From NCBI RefSeq assembly GCF_000002235.5, contig NW_022145544.1:226501-290500 (forward strand): a stretch of 64,000 nt of DNA, in the 5' to 3' direction. The stretch comes from Strongylocentrotus purpuratus. Its lineage: Eukaryota > Echinodermata > Echinoidea > Camarodonta > Strongylocentrotidae. The notes below the pieces were generated by a model. That model was not told where the DNA came from, ran no database searches, and worked only from the letters and a program-made list of their open reading frames with translations. Below, piece by piece: positions 46,576 to 60,966 of the stretch. The position numbers and the translations under genes are program-made. The first letter of the stretch is position 1. The number at the start of each line of letters is the position of its first letter.

Positions 46576-48785
46576 TGCTCTGTATTTAATTTTCCTTTCT
46601 TTTGTTATGTTTATTAAATGTAGCTCCGTTTAATTTAATCAAAGATGCATCGTCAGTGGTTAAAAATGTTTTTAAAAGAAGATTCTCTCTCTATGTCTCC
46701 CTGTTTCTTCTTTTTAACCTGTGTTCATTCCTGTTGCTCGCTCGTCGCTCTTGAAGTTGCGTCGAACGCCAAGTATGCATCATTGGAATTTCAACGTCTT
46801 CACCACTTCCCCCATAGGAGACCTGGAGAAACAGAACAATGTGACACGAGGGATGCGCTCAATATGTCTAATTTGTAAGTGTTCGCTGGGCTGCATCAAC
46901 CCATTAGTCTGCCTCGCTTAACACCTTCATCTCCCCCCCCCCCCCCTCGCTTGTTTGAATTCAGCCACTTTGAAAACTACAGACTGTGACAAAGCATGTT
47001 CTTCTCCACATAATCACTCTCTAGCGTCCAGACGTCATCCATCTCGGTGTTAAGAAGAAGCATGGCTTTTCCATGTTTGTCGCTTAGCATTATGATAGTG
47101 AAAAAATAAGGGGGGATTACAAGAAGTCAAGAGAGTGGTTATATAGTTAGGTTAAAATATGAATAATAACACAAGTTACTGATGTTAGAAATACTCTAGT
47201 AATATTCTCCGGTAGATAGTTGTTACTTTTTTAATTTAGTTGGAAAGTGAGAAGAAATCATAACGTGTCAAATGCAGATGTTAACACAAGTTCTGTTTAA
47301 ACCACATCGCTCTGATATAAGAAAGATGAAAGAAATACATTGTAAAACGTCAGCAGTAGGACGTTAAGCTCTATTTTACAAAATTAGAACACAAAATGAC
47401 AGCTGAGAGGAGTTTTTGCAGAGGGCAATACATTCATCACTTCAGGTTATTGTCGACAGACAATGTCCTCTAGAAGGTAGGATAATTCAAAAAGCGAGAA
47501 TGTTTCACATGCTTGCCTCGAGACCCCGTAAATAAGAGGTCGGTGAACTGAAAGGTTGAACAAAAGATGTAGATGTCTATCAAAGACGTTTTGTATGAAG
47601 CGCAAAGTACAGGCATCTTAAAAGCGTAACCCGCATTCTTGCGTTCGGCTAACATCCTTTTCTCTCGTCTGTCATGTAAATTTATAGACATTGTGACACT
47701 GATAAATAACCATCGACTGTCAATTACCCTGAATACTACATTCTTGACGCACTCTTGTCGCATGAATATATGTATCTATGTATATAGTAAAAGGGCTACT
47801 GTGCACCTTGATTTTGTATTTTGTAGTTCGGATGCTGTTATCAAAGTCTGATAAGAGAGAGAGGTAGAGGAATCGATTTCCAAAGTGTCATCCGTTTTGC
47901 ATCTGTCCTCATTAGCTAAGTGATACGGGAAAAGGGGTATTTTATGAACTAATGCTTCGGGGAAAATAACACAAATACCTGTCAAGGTGAGCTATAAGAT
48001 TCATTCCCTCTTTTCTTTATCATAATATTTCCCTTTGATTTGAATCGTGAATGGGCGGCAGAATTGGGGCACATCCCCTTACCCATCCAGAAAAAAGAAG
48101 GTAGAAAGTAGAATCTCAGCCAATTTATTGTGCCAAAGGATGAATCTGTCTTGAAGAATGGCAAAACGCTGAAACTCTAAGTAATGACAGTTGCCTTTTC
48201 TTATAAATATTACCCTCATGCAAATCAAACTTCTATAGCACCTTTTTCTCAGAGAGATGGGCAAAGGTGATGCCATCGTGGATTAAAAATATTTTTGATA
48301 AACTGTTTGTATGAAACACCTGTACTACTGCCTAACTTTTAGAAGGAAAAAGACGTTCTAATGGTTTGTGTCTTGCACCAGAGTAAATCTTTAGAATGAA
48401 CAGGAATCCGAAATCAAACAAGCGCGCACGCGCGAAAAAATAACGGATGTGATTGGATGTCATTACCAAGAGTTTTGTCGTCTACTTTCCGGCAGCCAGC
48501 ACTTTATTTTGCGCCCGCTTTTTTAGGCTTTCTGTTAATTCTCTCGATTTACTCCGATGATTTCAAAACGAATGGCTTTAATACGTCTGTTTTCGTTGCT
48601 ATTTTTCGATTTTATAGTATCAATCATATCCTTGCCTAACTTTTACAAGACTCCTCATCCTCATACACATTTTGATGCCAAGTCTCCTCTTATCTTTATT
48701 CCTAAAATATAGAGTTTCTCTCAGACTGAAGCTCCCATATCTTTGTATCTTTCCTTTCTCCTAATTTGCCGCTTGAATGTGAACC

Positions 48786-48860
48786 CTCTCTTTCTATCTC
48801 TCTCTCTCTCGCTCTCTCTATCTATCTTTCGCTCTCTCTCTCTCTCTCTCTCTGTCTCTT
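48786..48860. repeat. (CT)n microsatellite with TATC interruptions
   Basis: CT runs interrupted by CTATCTATC and GCTC units over about 75 bp. Confidence 0.85.
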
Positions 48861-50389
48861 GAAAGCATCCGACTTTTGTTTTTTCTCCAATTTCCTAATT
48901 CCTATATGACACTGTGTTATTGTGTAGTGTTGTATTGTGTTGGTCCAATTCACTCACAATAAAAGCCGGTAAAAGCCGGCCCCACAGAAGAAACGACCAG
49001 CCGGGATTAATATAGTAATAGATACGCTGTTTGACCTGCCCATTGTGTTATAAGAGGAATACAGCTGAAAGAGTCTATGCATCTTATTATACCCCTCACA
49101 GGAATGATAACATACAAGAGAATATATGAACTGTGTTATGTTATGACATCAAGGGTAATGACAACAAACACCACAAAGTGTTTAGAAATCCATGAAATGA
49201 GGCTACCTTTTGATGGGAAATATCTTGTTTGGTCGTCATGCGACCTTTCATATATTCAAATATTTTGTTCTATATGTATTAACGGTAAAACGTTTTGTCT
49301 CATGGCTTTATAAATAGGGTATGTGTTAATGAAAGGCATGTAAAAACGTGTACCATATCTAGCCCGATAGATGATTGCCAAACCAGGTGAAAACCCCAAC
49401 CGAAAATAACCAAACTACGAAATAAATGTCATATTTTGCCCTCTGTATTAGTTGATTATATATGGGTGAACGGGAAATATGTCAACGTACTTGTTAAGTG
49501 AGATGTTCATATACACAATAGTAAAGGTATGGGTTTAAATTAAGAGCTTTTACAAAATAAGATTACTTTACTTACGATTATGAAATTATTATTATCAAAA
49601 TATGAAGTGTTGATGACGCACTTCTCTACAATTATCCATGAAGATATTTCTTTTCTTGGAAGTGCTCTTTTCAGCACTCTCAAGAGAAACCTGTCAACGC
49701 CCTTGCATGCCATTCTTCTAAAATTCCTTTTTTTTGCCATTGCCCTTTTCTCATGTACGGTTGTTTCTCAGCTGCCTAAAGTGCTTTGCAATCTCAAAGA
49801 GTATAAAAACAGAGAAGGATAAGCAGACAATTATCTGCCAACAAGAGATATTCTTCATCCCCTCACCTTATTCATGATATTACTCATTTCTCTTTACTCT
49901 GTATATCTGTTCTCACCCCCCCCCGTTTTCTGTGTGTTCTCTTCCATGTTTAACCTGTACTTGACGACGGATCTGGCAAAACAGGTATCATCAAACTGTA
50001 GAAATGTCCACATGCCATATTTAGATGAGCATTTAGAACCAATAGGTTATAGAGACACTCGTAAATTTTCATTGATTATACCATCTCGATCCATCAGCCT
50101 TTGATTTTGACGAAGATGAGACACTCAAAATTAGTCAGCCGGAATTAATTTCGTTCAGATTACCATAGCGATGACGTAAACAACCTATTGAAATAGCGAG
50201 TACAATTACTTCCACACAGATACTCGATTTTTTTTCTCTGTTATTATCCCGCTGTTTACAGTTGGTTGTCACGGTGTGCCATAGTGCAGCCAATATATTA
50301 AACGGCTATTTACCGTGAAAGATACTGTTGCAAAAAACCTTATGGTGAAGCAACCTCATCTATGTTTTTCTCATGTTTTTCATCAATGG

Positions 50390-50510
50390 CGTTGATGATG
50401 ATGATGATGGTGGTGGTGATGATGATGATGACGACGATAATGCTGTTGACGGGATGATGTTGATGATGACGATGATGGCGATGACCACGATGATGTTGAT
50501 AATGATGCTA
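50390..50510. repeat. (GAT)n imperfect trinucleotide repeat
   Basis: GATGATGATGATGGTGGTGG and related triplets, interrupted but in phase for about 120 bp. Confidence 0.85.
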
Positions 50511-52445
50511 ATTCCAAGACATAAATAGATGCTTCTAGATAAATTTGTACATTGTTTGTGGCTGCAGACACTTTTTTCGCGCTGTATCAAAATTAACAAG
50601 CATTATAAGGTACACATACTAAACGAGCCCCCCCCCCCCCCGTCGAATATTTTTTTTAAATACAAAAATACAAAAATAATAATACATTCAACATAAAATA
50701 TGTATTTAAAAAGAACCAGCATTGTCTCTGATAATGTATTGAGGAATATTGCGAGATAAAGAAATAGAAACACAGCTCAGAGCAAACGGTTAAGCCCACG
50801 GCGTTGCAATGAACTGATATATTCACTGCGTTCCTACTAACCCAACTACATGCACATGAGGAAATTACCACGGACTAAGTACATTCAAATGACAGGGAAA
50901 AGAGAAGAGTGAGGGAGAACATAATAATGTGTGCTCTGCAGAACATAGATTTGCGCCGGCTTTATATTGTTACGGTGACATAAAATTTGTCTTTTTGTCG
51001 GTAAACCTTACATTTGGCAATAGACTACTAAAAACCCAGTAATTAAATTTGGATACTGAAGTCACACCCAACAGTTGGCAAACAGCTGTTAGATTTTCAG
51101 CTCAAAACAAATGATTAGATAATACTTTCCCGTAGAGTGCACGTCCGTTTGCCAGCAACAATGTATGAATTATTTTGCATTTCGTAACATTAGCCTACAC
51201 ATAAATCAAAAGTGGTTCATCACTACAACTCACCGGAGACACTTTATACAATTAGCATCAAGCCATGTTTTCTTGAGGCTTCTACAGATCTGGGCATGTT
51301 TTTTTCTTCTTCTTTTTCCTCTTTAAGACGACTCTGTGATCGATGTACCGACCACCTCCCAAGTGACAGTCTATTCTTCATTCTTATTCCTGTGACACCA
51401 GACTCGCAACAATACGTCAAGCGAAAGAAAATTCTTCGTGGCTTCAATTTTTTTCTGACCTTAGACTTTTTTTCCCGGTCAACCACCTCGGTCAACCACA
51501 AGCTTTTTCTTATGTTTCTCTGACTAGCTCTTCACGGGTATGAATCCATTCGTCAAGGAATTCAATACATTTATATCGATGTTGCGATGGTTGTTAACAT
51601 GATTGTCCTGAGGTAAAAGACAGTGTGCGAAAACATTTCATTCGTGTTATTTCTAAAAATGAAGATTTATTTCATGATGTTTTTTTTTCTTCTTCAAGTT
51701 TTGGCAAATATAAATGAATTGTTCTAAGCAACTTTCAATCGATCAATGTTCAGGTCCCCCAAAGCACCAGCAAAACTAATTTACAGTTGAGATAATATAT
51801 GATTTCTTTTGCACACACACACAAAATCTTTTTAAAACATCTGTTGGCTCGTCAAATATTTTTAAGCATACTTTACGCTGCTTCTTGGACTTCTTCAACC
51901 GTTTTTTACCTTCCCAATAAATATAGTTTAAAAAAATGTAAAGTCATATAATATATGCAAAACTACATTAATTTTCTTTCTCATATTATAAATCCATACA
52001 CCTTGATTTCTTTCCTTACTCTTTCAAAGCGGTCCTCCCAATTTAAACTTATGAACTTATGGTTACGTTTCACTATACGCAGTTTCTAGAGGTTTATATC
52101 TTTGCACATCTTAATCATGATCAAAACCCTACGTGACATTATTCACAATGGTTTAAAAATAACTCTGCAATACTTAAACTCTTACAAAGACTCCTCCTTT
52201 GATGCAGCTAAAGCGCATTGCATGGTCACATCTTGCCGTGCCTGCATTATTCTTCACTACACTTGACGTTGTGTGTTATCAAATGGCCTAGATTGACATT
52301 GCAAGACCTTGGGGTGGCATTGAGTCCTTATTAAATTAGCTCAACAATTTGATACTGTACCAACTTTGCTGCCTCGAACGGCGGGGAGTTGGCACGCTGG
52401 GTTGAGCTGCGGGCAGGCACGACCGGCACGCATTTGGTTAATTAC

Positions 52446-52470
52446 GTGTGTGTGTGTGTGTGTGTGTGTG
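52446..52470. repeat. (GT)n microsatellite
   Basis: A pure GT run of 25 bp. Confidence 0.9.
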
Positions 52471-53237
52471 GGGAAGGGGTGGGTGCGCGTGTCTATGCTA
52501 GCTGCGAAAAGTATTTCCTTTTTCTTATCTCTTGTCTTGCCTGTTAAGGCGATTTGGAAATAGATTAGAAGCAGTTATTGGGGAAATAATCATGGAAGTA
52601 AAACTAGAGTGCTCTACAGAGGATTGAGGCGTACATCCCAATCAGGAAAAGCATATACGGTGATTTAAAGATTTAAAAAAAAGGAACGCTTTGACTGTGT
52701 TGGTGATACGTTATTGACTCCAGTACACTTTTTGAATGGTATTCCCTTCAATCTAGGAAACCTAATACCTAAACAAAATTCGCAGCCTGGTACAGGAAGA
52801 GGAAGTGTGCAATTAAATACTGGACATGGCAATTTGATTTTCCTTTTAAATCGAATTGCATTTTAGCCACGCACTGGCCCATGTGTCAGGTTGCCAAACA
52901 CCGGCGTATGTCCAACATGATACTCAGACATACCCTTATCATCATTAAATATGGATCGCCCCACGACTAAAGAAATTATGAATTTAAGTTGTTAACAACA
53001 ATCTTTTTCTTCAAGAAATGTCAACACAAATCCGAAATCTATTGCAAAGATAGGAAAAAAATGCTTTACAGCATGAAGTAAAAACAGATACAGTTGCTAA
53101 TAAATGTCAATAAATGCTCAGGTAATTCGTCAAGTTTAGAAGGATCATATTTAATGAATCTAAGACAAATATGAAGGACCAAGGATGAAAGATAAAAGAA
53201 GGAAAGACAGAGAGATATATACAGTGATGGAGAAGGG

Positions 53238-53279
53238 GAGCGAGAGAGAGAGAGAGAGAGAGAGAGGGAGGAGGGGGAG

Positions 53280-53317
<38 letters not shown>

Positions 53318-53346
53318 GGGAAAGATAAGAGAGAGAGAGAGAGAGA
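53238..53346. repeat. (GA)n microsatellite, repeated blocks
   Basis: Two long GA runs, each preceding or following AGGAGGGG.AGATAAGAGA, so a unit of about 55-60 bp seems partly duplicated within the tract. Confidence 0.88.
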
Positions 53347-56300
53347 AGAGACTTTAAGGCGTATTGTCGATATGTCACTGCATAAATGACACAAAACGAT
53401 ATCGATCAATCACTCTTCCCGTTTCTATCTTTCTCTTCAAAGTTATCGAATGTAGTATGTTTCCTTGTTTCAAACGGGTTATGCCTACAGGACGCCCTCC
53501 TCAATTCCAGCTGATTATGCGCGAGAGCGGATGAGCAAACAGGCCTAGCCTAGAGCCACAGACATTTTCACGGTCGTGAGCAGATGAGAACTCGATGGAA
53601 AGAAAGAAATGAGTAAAAAAGGTGAGAGACTCCATTGGGGGAAGGATAGACACCGTGGAAGGGTACGAATATAGGGGAATGTGTCTAAAATAATAAGTGG
53701 GTGGACGCTAGAGTTAGGCCATGAACCTTGAGGATGTTTTTCTTGTCAGTGAGGTCATAAGAGGTCCCTGTTTCCTTTGGGTGACGATCGAAGAATGGCC
53801 ACCCCCTGGGAACATTTGAGGCTTATCCCCTTCACCCTACCGTGCGTAATCATTAGAAAATGACACGTCGCAACTAACGCTAAAACCCGCCTACGCACAC
53901 GGACACACATACCTTTTCCATTATACCAAGTTAGTCTGTTGCACTGCTAATTGCCAAGAAATGAAATCACAATAGCGTTAGGTAATCATCACTAATTTTA
54001 GGCTCCGATAAAAAGCTTTAAAATAACCTAGGAGAAAAATGTTGGTAAATAATATGTTACGATCTACTGTAGATAAGACCTCGTCGAAGCCGAAGAGTCT
54101 ATACCTGTCGTGTGCAAAATCATTACCTTTGCTTGAATGTGTATTGGTAAAATGATTTCATAGCACCCGATATTTTCACTATGCCTCTTATAAGAATGCA
54201 GTTATTTCCACGTTGCTCTCTACACCTTGCATGAGGTTAATTGTTTTTAAATTTGAACAAAAGGTGCGACTTCTTTGAGAAGCCCAGCCGATAAAAGGTC
54301 TTGACATTTCACGAATTTAAGTCTATTGAAGTATGGGAATTGTGCATTTTACAGCTCCGCCGCACTGTTCCCTTTTGATTTAACCACGGTACTTCTTCAC
54401 GTGAATCCTCAAGGTTGTATAGAGTGTTCTGTTCTAGGAACCTGGCCTCCCAAACAAGCTCTCTATGAAGCTGCTTAACACTGCTAAAGGTGATTAGTTG
54501 AGCTAAAAGTAAATTAATGAATTTCATTCAGGTTTCCCTTATCAAACAAATAACTCCATGATATAATATGATGGATGAAAGTATCATGGAAAGTGCATCA
54601 TTAAACTAGTAAACATTACTGTAGTTTTATCTACCGTAACTACCAAATCCGTAGGTGTCTCTGTAGTCAAATCATACAAATCAGTGATAGCCTATACATA
54701 CATTGACTTGCATTCATTACAACAAAATATCCTCCTCTTTCGTTGATACTTCCACTCTCCTCTGTTTTCTCCATCTGTCTTCACACCAAAATTGTATTTA
54801 TTTAATAGTTTGATACTCTGACTGTATTTGATATCTTCTTTTTCCTTAGTAACTTCGACGAGGAGAAAAGTAAATTACTTTAATTTGTTGCGTGTCCTTC
54901 AACCTGGGGATAATTTGACAAAGGAGGAAGAAATTATTGTGACGTTTTTCTATGAGTTATGTGCGATTGGCTCAATCCTACCGCCCCAGCGTAGAACTCT
55001 AAAGTGTTTTCACAGCTTTTAATTAAAGTGCAGCCGGGAGGTGCTTAGAGTAAGCTGACATTTTCATCAGGGGATCTGGAGAAGAAGAAGACAAGGGAAG
55101 AATGTTTTACAACAGAGGATGTGCAATTCTGTCACTGAATCAGGACGGGTCAAAGTTTGCTGATTGCCAATACAGTTTGTTTTAATAAACCTTTTCTAGT
55201 GATCTAAAAACTTATCGTATTAGCTCCTTTCAATCAAAGGCAGGCATTACAACAACACGATTTGAATACTTAGTTATTGGTCTGTTGGTATTGGCGTGCA
55301 CTAACCATGCTAACGTGACAGTTTACAAATATTTTCTTCACAAGCTAGTTTAAAATAAAGACTTACATTCTGCTTCGTTGTTTCCGAACCTTCGGAAGGT
55401 GTTTTTATATGAATGATTAGGGTATAAATATAAAAAACAACATACCAAATGCTTTGTTGTGGTGTATAATAGATTGAGGGAAAGTCATGTAAGAAAGTCC
55501 GTAGTTTCTGGCTTGTCCTCAATTTGGCTATTGAATGACCAGACATGTATCTAAATTTGTTAATAATACCATGCTGATATGATGCCTGCTTTTAAAAAAT
55601 GAAAAATTCAAATTAAATACGAAAGACTTCCGATCCTAACTTGAAAGAAGACAAAACGCTTATGATAGCTACTTAAATTTCCCTTGTTGCGTGAATCTAA
55701 ACTACACCCACATGTACTTCGTTCTTTACTACCGTCTCCTAAACTTTCTGTACGAGAGGACGGTATATTCAGCATAATTATAATCAGTCGTGCAACCAGA
55801 AACCCAAATAAATTGAATTTAAGGTTAACCCCAGACATGCGGGGAAGACACAGGTAGCTCGTCGGAATGATTCCTGATGAAATATCGTATCACTGACATG
55901 GGATTGTTCTACTGTTTAGTCAATCCCTCCCATTCCCAAAAGGGCTTATGGAGATGATGGGCCGCAGGGGTGGATCCATCGGTTGCAAGATGCCTTCGGG
56001 AGATCCTCTGATCTGGAGAACGTCGCATTTACGGAATATGCAGCTCCAAGGAATCACTCCGTATTATCTGCAGCTGCTGTATGTCTTACACGACTTGAAT
56101 GGATGACTTATCAATGAGCAACAGAGAAGTGTCCTGGTAATGTTGAAGACATTACCAATGATTTGTTTTGTGCCACCTCGAATTTCGGACAGTTATGTGT
56201 ACATCATGTATACCAGAGTATGCCCCGAGCTTTCAGATTGAGTTCCTTATGAAATCGCTTAAAGTCTTTAACTCAAAAAAATTTCTTGTGATCAGTGGTG

Positions 56301-59300
56301 GTCATTCTTTGTCCAAAGTTACAATAATGTTTACAGTTGAGACTGTTTAGCGGCGAGATAGCCTAGCGCTTTGCTAAACAGAATAATTTACAGCATTCCC
56401 TGGCAAGCTGAGTTTGTCATACGTGTAAAAGGTCTCGACATCTTAGGTGCAATCTTTTTGAATGCCAAGGTCTGAACCACCGGTGTAATAAGATTCTTGC
56501 AAAGTACTTCCGCAAGGCATATCGACCGTTCAATATCGAAAATGGATGCCTACTGAATTTGTAAGAGGGGTCGTCATGCAAAGGATTGGGACTAAATGTA
56601 GATATACGATGCTTTCAGGTAACAACATCAGGTTACAAGTCACCGTTCATGTTATCAAGAGCAACATTGATCTTAAGCCTTCTCATTTGACAGATTTTCC
56701 GGCAATTCTACAAATCCAGCTAGGAATGGTTGCGATCCACGAAAAAGTTGTGTATTTTGCTGAGTACCTAAAAAGCTGCTTCTGAAAAATTCAAATGTTC
56801 TTCTCTCAGACAAACTAAAGATGCTACAGAAACACCATAAGAAAAACGTTATCACCTGCCTCATAACGCCAAATAAGAGCCTCTGTATATAGGCAGACTG
56901 ATGGAAGAGAAGACAACGTGGATTTGAAAGCCCGAAGCCTGCTTTTCATAACTATGCATTTTCACACTGGAGTACCTGGATTAGAACAGCCAGTCAAGTA
57001 TGCGTGCCAAATAACCAAACTGACAGACACTCGACAAAGTCTGCTTCTCCCCTCACTTTCTCTATGTTCCTTCCAACAAGCACCTGCCCCGCTAACAAAG
57101 ATGCCCGTCTTCCAGACACGTTTCATCACCGCATGTCCTGCTAAATTCCCGCCTAAATAAGATCTCGCGTGGATAATATGTCTTATTTGCGCTTGGGAAC
57201 GTTACGTGGAATGGCAGCAAAATAGAGAGAGGACAGAGAACACAATCGAAGGAAGGGAAGGGGGAAATGTTTTAAGAAAGAAAGAGAAGGAGAGAAAAAA
57301 AAAAGATTAGAGAAAAAATATATTTAAAGTGATGAAATGCCATTCGAGGGAGATGGTTCAACGTTATACCGTGGATAGCAAGTGGCGGGAAAATGTGTAT
57401 GTACGCCGTACTGACCGCAACTGATTATTACAGGGTTTCTTTTCTTCATATTTGATAAATTAGGTTGATCTAAATGAATTAAAAAACGAACAACAATGAA
57501 AACATGATTGATATAGGCATCGCACGGTGATTAAAAACCCACAACCCTGCCGATTAAATTGTTGATGAGGAACCAGGGAATTCCATTCTAGTTTTAAAAT
57601 TCCTTTGAATATTTATTGCCTATTCTCCTGCTTCTATTCTAGACCTATTGCAAAAAAAAATGAAATGCTGCTCAAAAGGCCACGAACCAAAAAATGCAAT
57701 TACATCATTGTTCATGGCAAAAATAGATTTTTGGTAAATACAATTTATTTAGGAAGTACCCGCTGCATGGATATTGGTCCCGAAACACTGGAGCAATTCC
57801 TGGAGTGTATATATTATGTAGGCTTAAGCACTGATGAAGCAATTTTGTTTGCAATAACTTTCACTTTATCCTGGGAGCGCTTCTCCTTTGAAACTCAAAG
57901 CACCACTGTGATCATGTAGTGTGTGCCCTCGACATTACATACGCGTTTCCCAAAACCGTCATATTTGTCTGATGCCATGTGTGTTTTAAACACGCCATTG
58001 TGCTTTCCAGATATATTTAGGGCAGACAGGAAGCGATATGCGTGCGACAATCTGACAAAGTTACTTTCCTTGATTGGGTTGACATATGGGCAATTCGGTG
58101 AGCGTCAAGTGTCAATGTTTGCAGTGGGAAAAGAACTGCGATTCACACCAGTAACTATGCTCTCCTGCAATGCTAGGAAATAGATTGATCGCGTGAAACA
58201 TGAAATGGGCGTCGGGTGCAAGCAGGGGTCCAGTAAAAATAAACAACTCTGATTGAATCAAGTCGAGCTAGACAGAAATGTGAATATGTTCCAGTTATAT
58301 TGGACATAGAATTGCACGGCTGCCTGGGGATAAAAGCACTCGGTTACACGTATTTGCAATATTTAAATCATGGTTTATCGATCACCTCAGTAGTCTAGTG
58401 GAGATATTACATTCGTGTCAGGTAATTGCGGCTCAGTTTAATATATTATATTACAACATGAAGTAACTACCTCCGATCGACTAGCCTCAATGGATAACTT
58501 TACTCCCTAGACACGAAAGTCAAAGATATGGATAACATAACGTATTACAACATCTTAAAATAAAATTATAATATTTTGTTTATTTTCTCAGAGCATATTC
58601 ATTTAGATATTTTAAAGGGGGAAAAACGATCGCAACTCCTAACAAATTTGCAATTTTAATACCCTATTTATATCCCCCAAAATCTTTTTCGGATGTTATA
58701 CTTTATTGTAATGTTTGCGCATTCAAAAAGTGATGGACTGGGAGGAATTTTCGTAATTAGCGATCGTTTAAAACAAAAATAGTATAAGGTTATCGATTTT
58801 TTTTGTTATAATTAAAGATGGAAAAACAAGGGATGGCAACGTGTTTCACCATTTTATCATGCCGTACATTGCAAGAAAAACTTCGAAAAAGTTAAAATCC
58901 CAATAGAATTTAGCGCGTTTGGTCAAATAAAGAATTCGGAAGATCTGTACACGAATTAAATTCAATGAGTGGAAAACTAATTAAGACAACATATATAATA
59001 AAACACTAGACATAGTATTTACATATAAACGTAATTTTTTTTTCTTCTTCAAATCATTGATGTAAGCTTTTAAAACGTCGTTCCAACAAACATTTCAAAG
59101 AACCTCTACAGATGATGACCAAAGGTTTCATAGTACAATCCTCTGTATAGTGTATATACCTAGGTATACTATGCCAATCAACTTTTGACAAAATACGAAA
59201 GACTCATCATACACAACTTTCAAAATGTCGTCGTTGACTGAGGTATACAATGTAGGTCATTATTGGATTCCTTGTTTACGAAATATTAGACAAGCTTTGG

Positions 59301-60966
59301 TTTTTAATTCAAACTTAAATCCCTCAGAATGAGAATAATTTGATAAATTTGCAGAATGAGAGTAAATGCCTTCAAGTAATATGCCATCATTTCTTAATCT
59401 CTCATTACAGATCTCTGATGTGCCAACCAAGAGAATGGAAAAGTAACTTCAGGTAGGCAATCTATATCCATCTACTTGTGATATTTCCTGAATATAGTTT
59501 AATTTCTAGGTTAATATTTTCTGATATGTTTTGTCCATGCAGTCTCTCTCTCTCTCTTTCTTTCTCTTTCTCAATCTATCTTTCTGCAATTTGTCATGCT
59601 TTTGATAGTAATGCCACTTGCAAGAATCAATATAAATCGTTATAGACACTGGTATAATCTGCAATTCATTATTGATTTTTAGATTTAATGTCTCTCTAAT
59701 TCATTAAAAACACATATATTGATATCAATCTTTTTAGAATTAGCCTCCTTTCGCTTGGGTTGAATATTTCAGTCGTACACCGGACAGCACAAGTGAAACC
59801 TTATGCTGCCTACTGCGAGAGTCAACCATAACAAACGGGGTTCGCGCAAAACCTTACATTCATGCATGCTGTTACGAATGATGTTACGCTTTTAAAGTAG
59901 GCCAACAATTACAACGAGAATGTACACACAATTTTATACATGCATGCTCATAGGATCGGGCACAACAGACGGGTTTGGAAGAACCTCATAAAACGAAGAA
60001 GAGCTGATTTAAAGGGGGGGGGGGAGCTCGCCTCCCCCCTCTGATTATATTATTTTATATTTGTTCAATGTTTGACAAGTTATGTTGTAGTACATGGATG
60101 TGAAACTGCAAATCGTGATAATAAGTTTAATTTTTCTTTTCTTTGAATTTATATATATCCATTTTTATTTCTAAACCTTTTGACTTTCTCACGTTTATCT
60201 TCTTTCTCCTTCTTCTCCTAAATACTCTATCATTAAATTATCTATTTATCTTTTTCTATCTATATCTTTGCTTAAGTGACCAATTTGTTTTCAACTGAAA
60301 TTTATCATAAGTTACTCTTGCCATAGGAGTAAGGTTTTCAAACGATAATGGATCGATGTGTTTTCGCCAGCATTGTGTATTCGGTTTCACAGCTATGATA
60401 TTAATTTATTTGATATTCGATTAGTACTATAATTTGCCTCTCAAACAAAAATAATAATTACTGAACAATCGATATTTCTTCATTTGCAGCTGAGGTTATT
60501 AACCGTGTAGAATATATAGGATAAAATACTGATTTTTTAGCGCTGTAACACTTCTTCGCATCTCTACAAAGTCCCTCAACTGCCACACTCGCACAAGGCA
60601 AGGCAATGGGCACCAATTGATGAAATGATTGCTTTCTGCAACATAATGGCTTTTCAAAAAAATGCCAAATTCCAGTCTTGATTAGCTCCGTCATGTCTAT
60701 GAAAACCTTTCGAACACCGGTATAGATTAATCTTGCACTGGAAAAGGTTAAATATTCTTGACGCATATGGTATACCTATCCTATAATAAATACAATGTGC
60801 CCCTGGGAGCATATTTATGTGCCATTGAAAAAGACCCGTATAAAACGACCTTGATAGATGTTTTTAATTGGCGATCATTGTTACACGAATCATATACATG
60901 TAAAATCAATAATACCCTGGAATCCGTTGCCAATTTGACGTATAGGATGTCATGATTGCGTGCTAA

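Larger units (their letters stand above)
46335..60966. other. Gene-free stretch
   Basis: About 14.6 kb with no recognised gene or transposon. Listed microsatellites apart, C-runs lie near 46935 and 50630. Open frames are all under about 105 codons and show no familiar domain. Diverged elements without clear ends could have been missed by eye. Confidence 0.45.
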
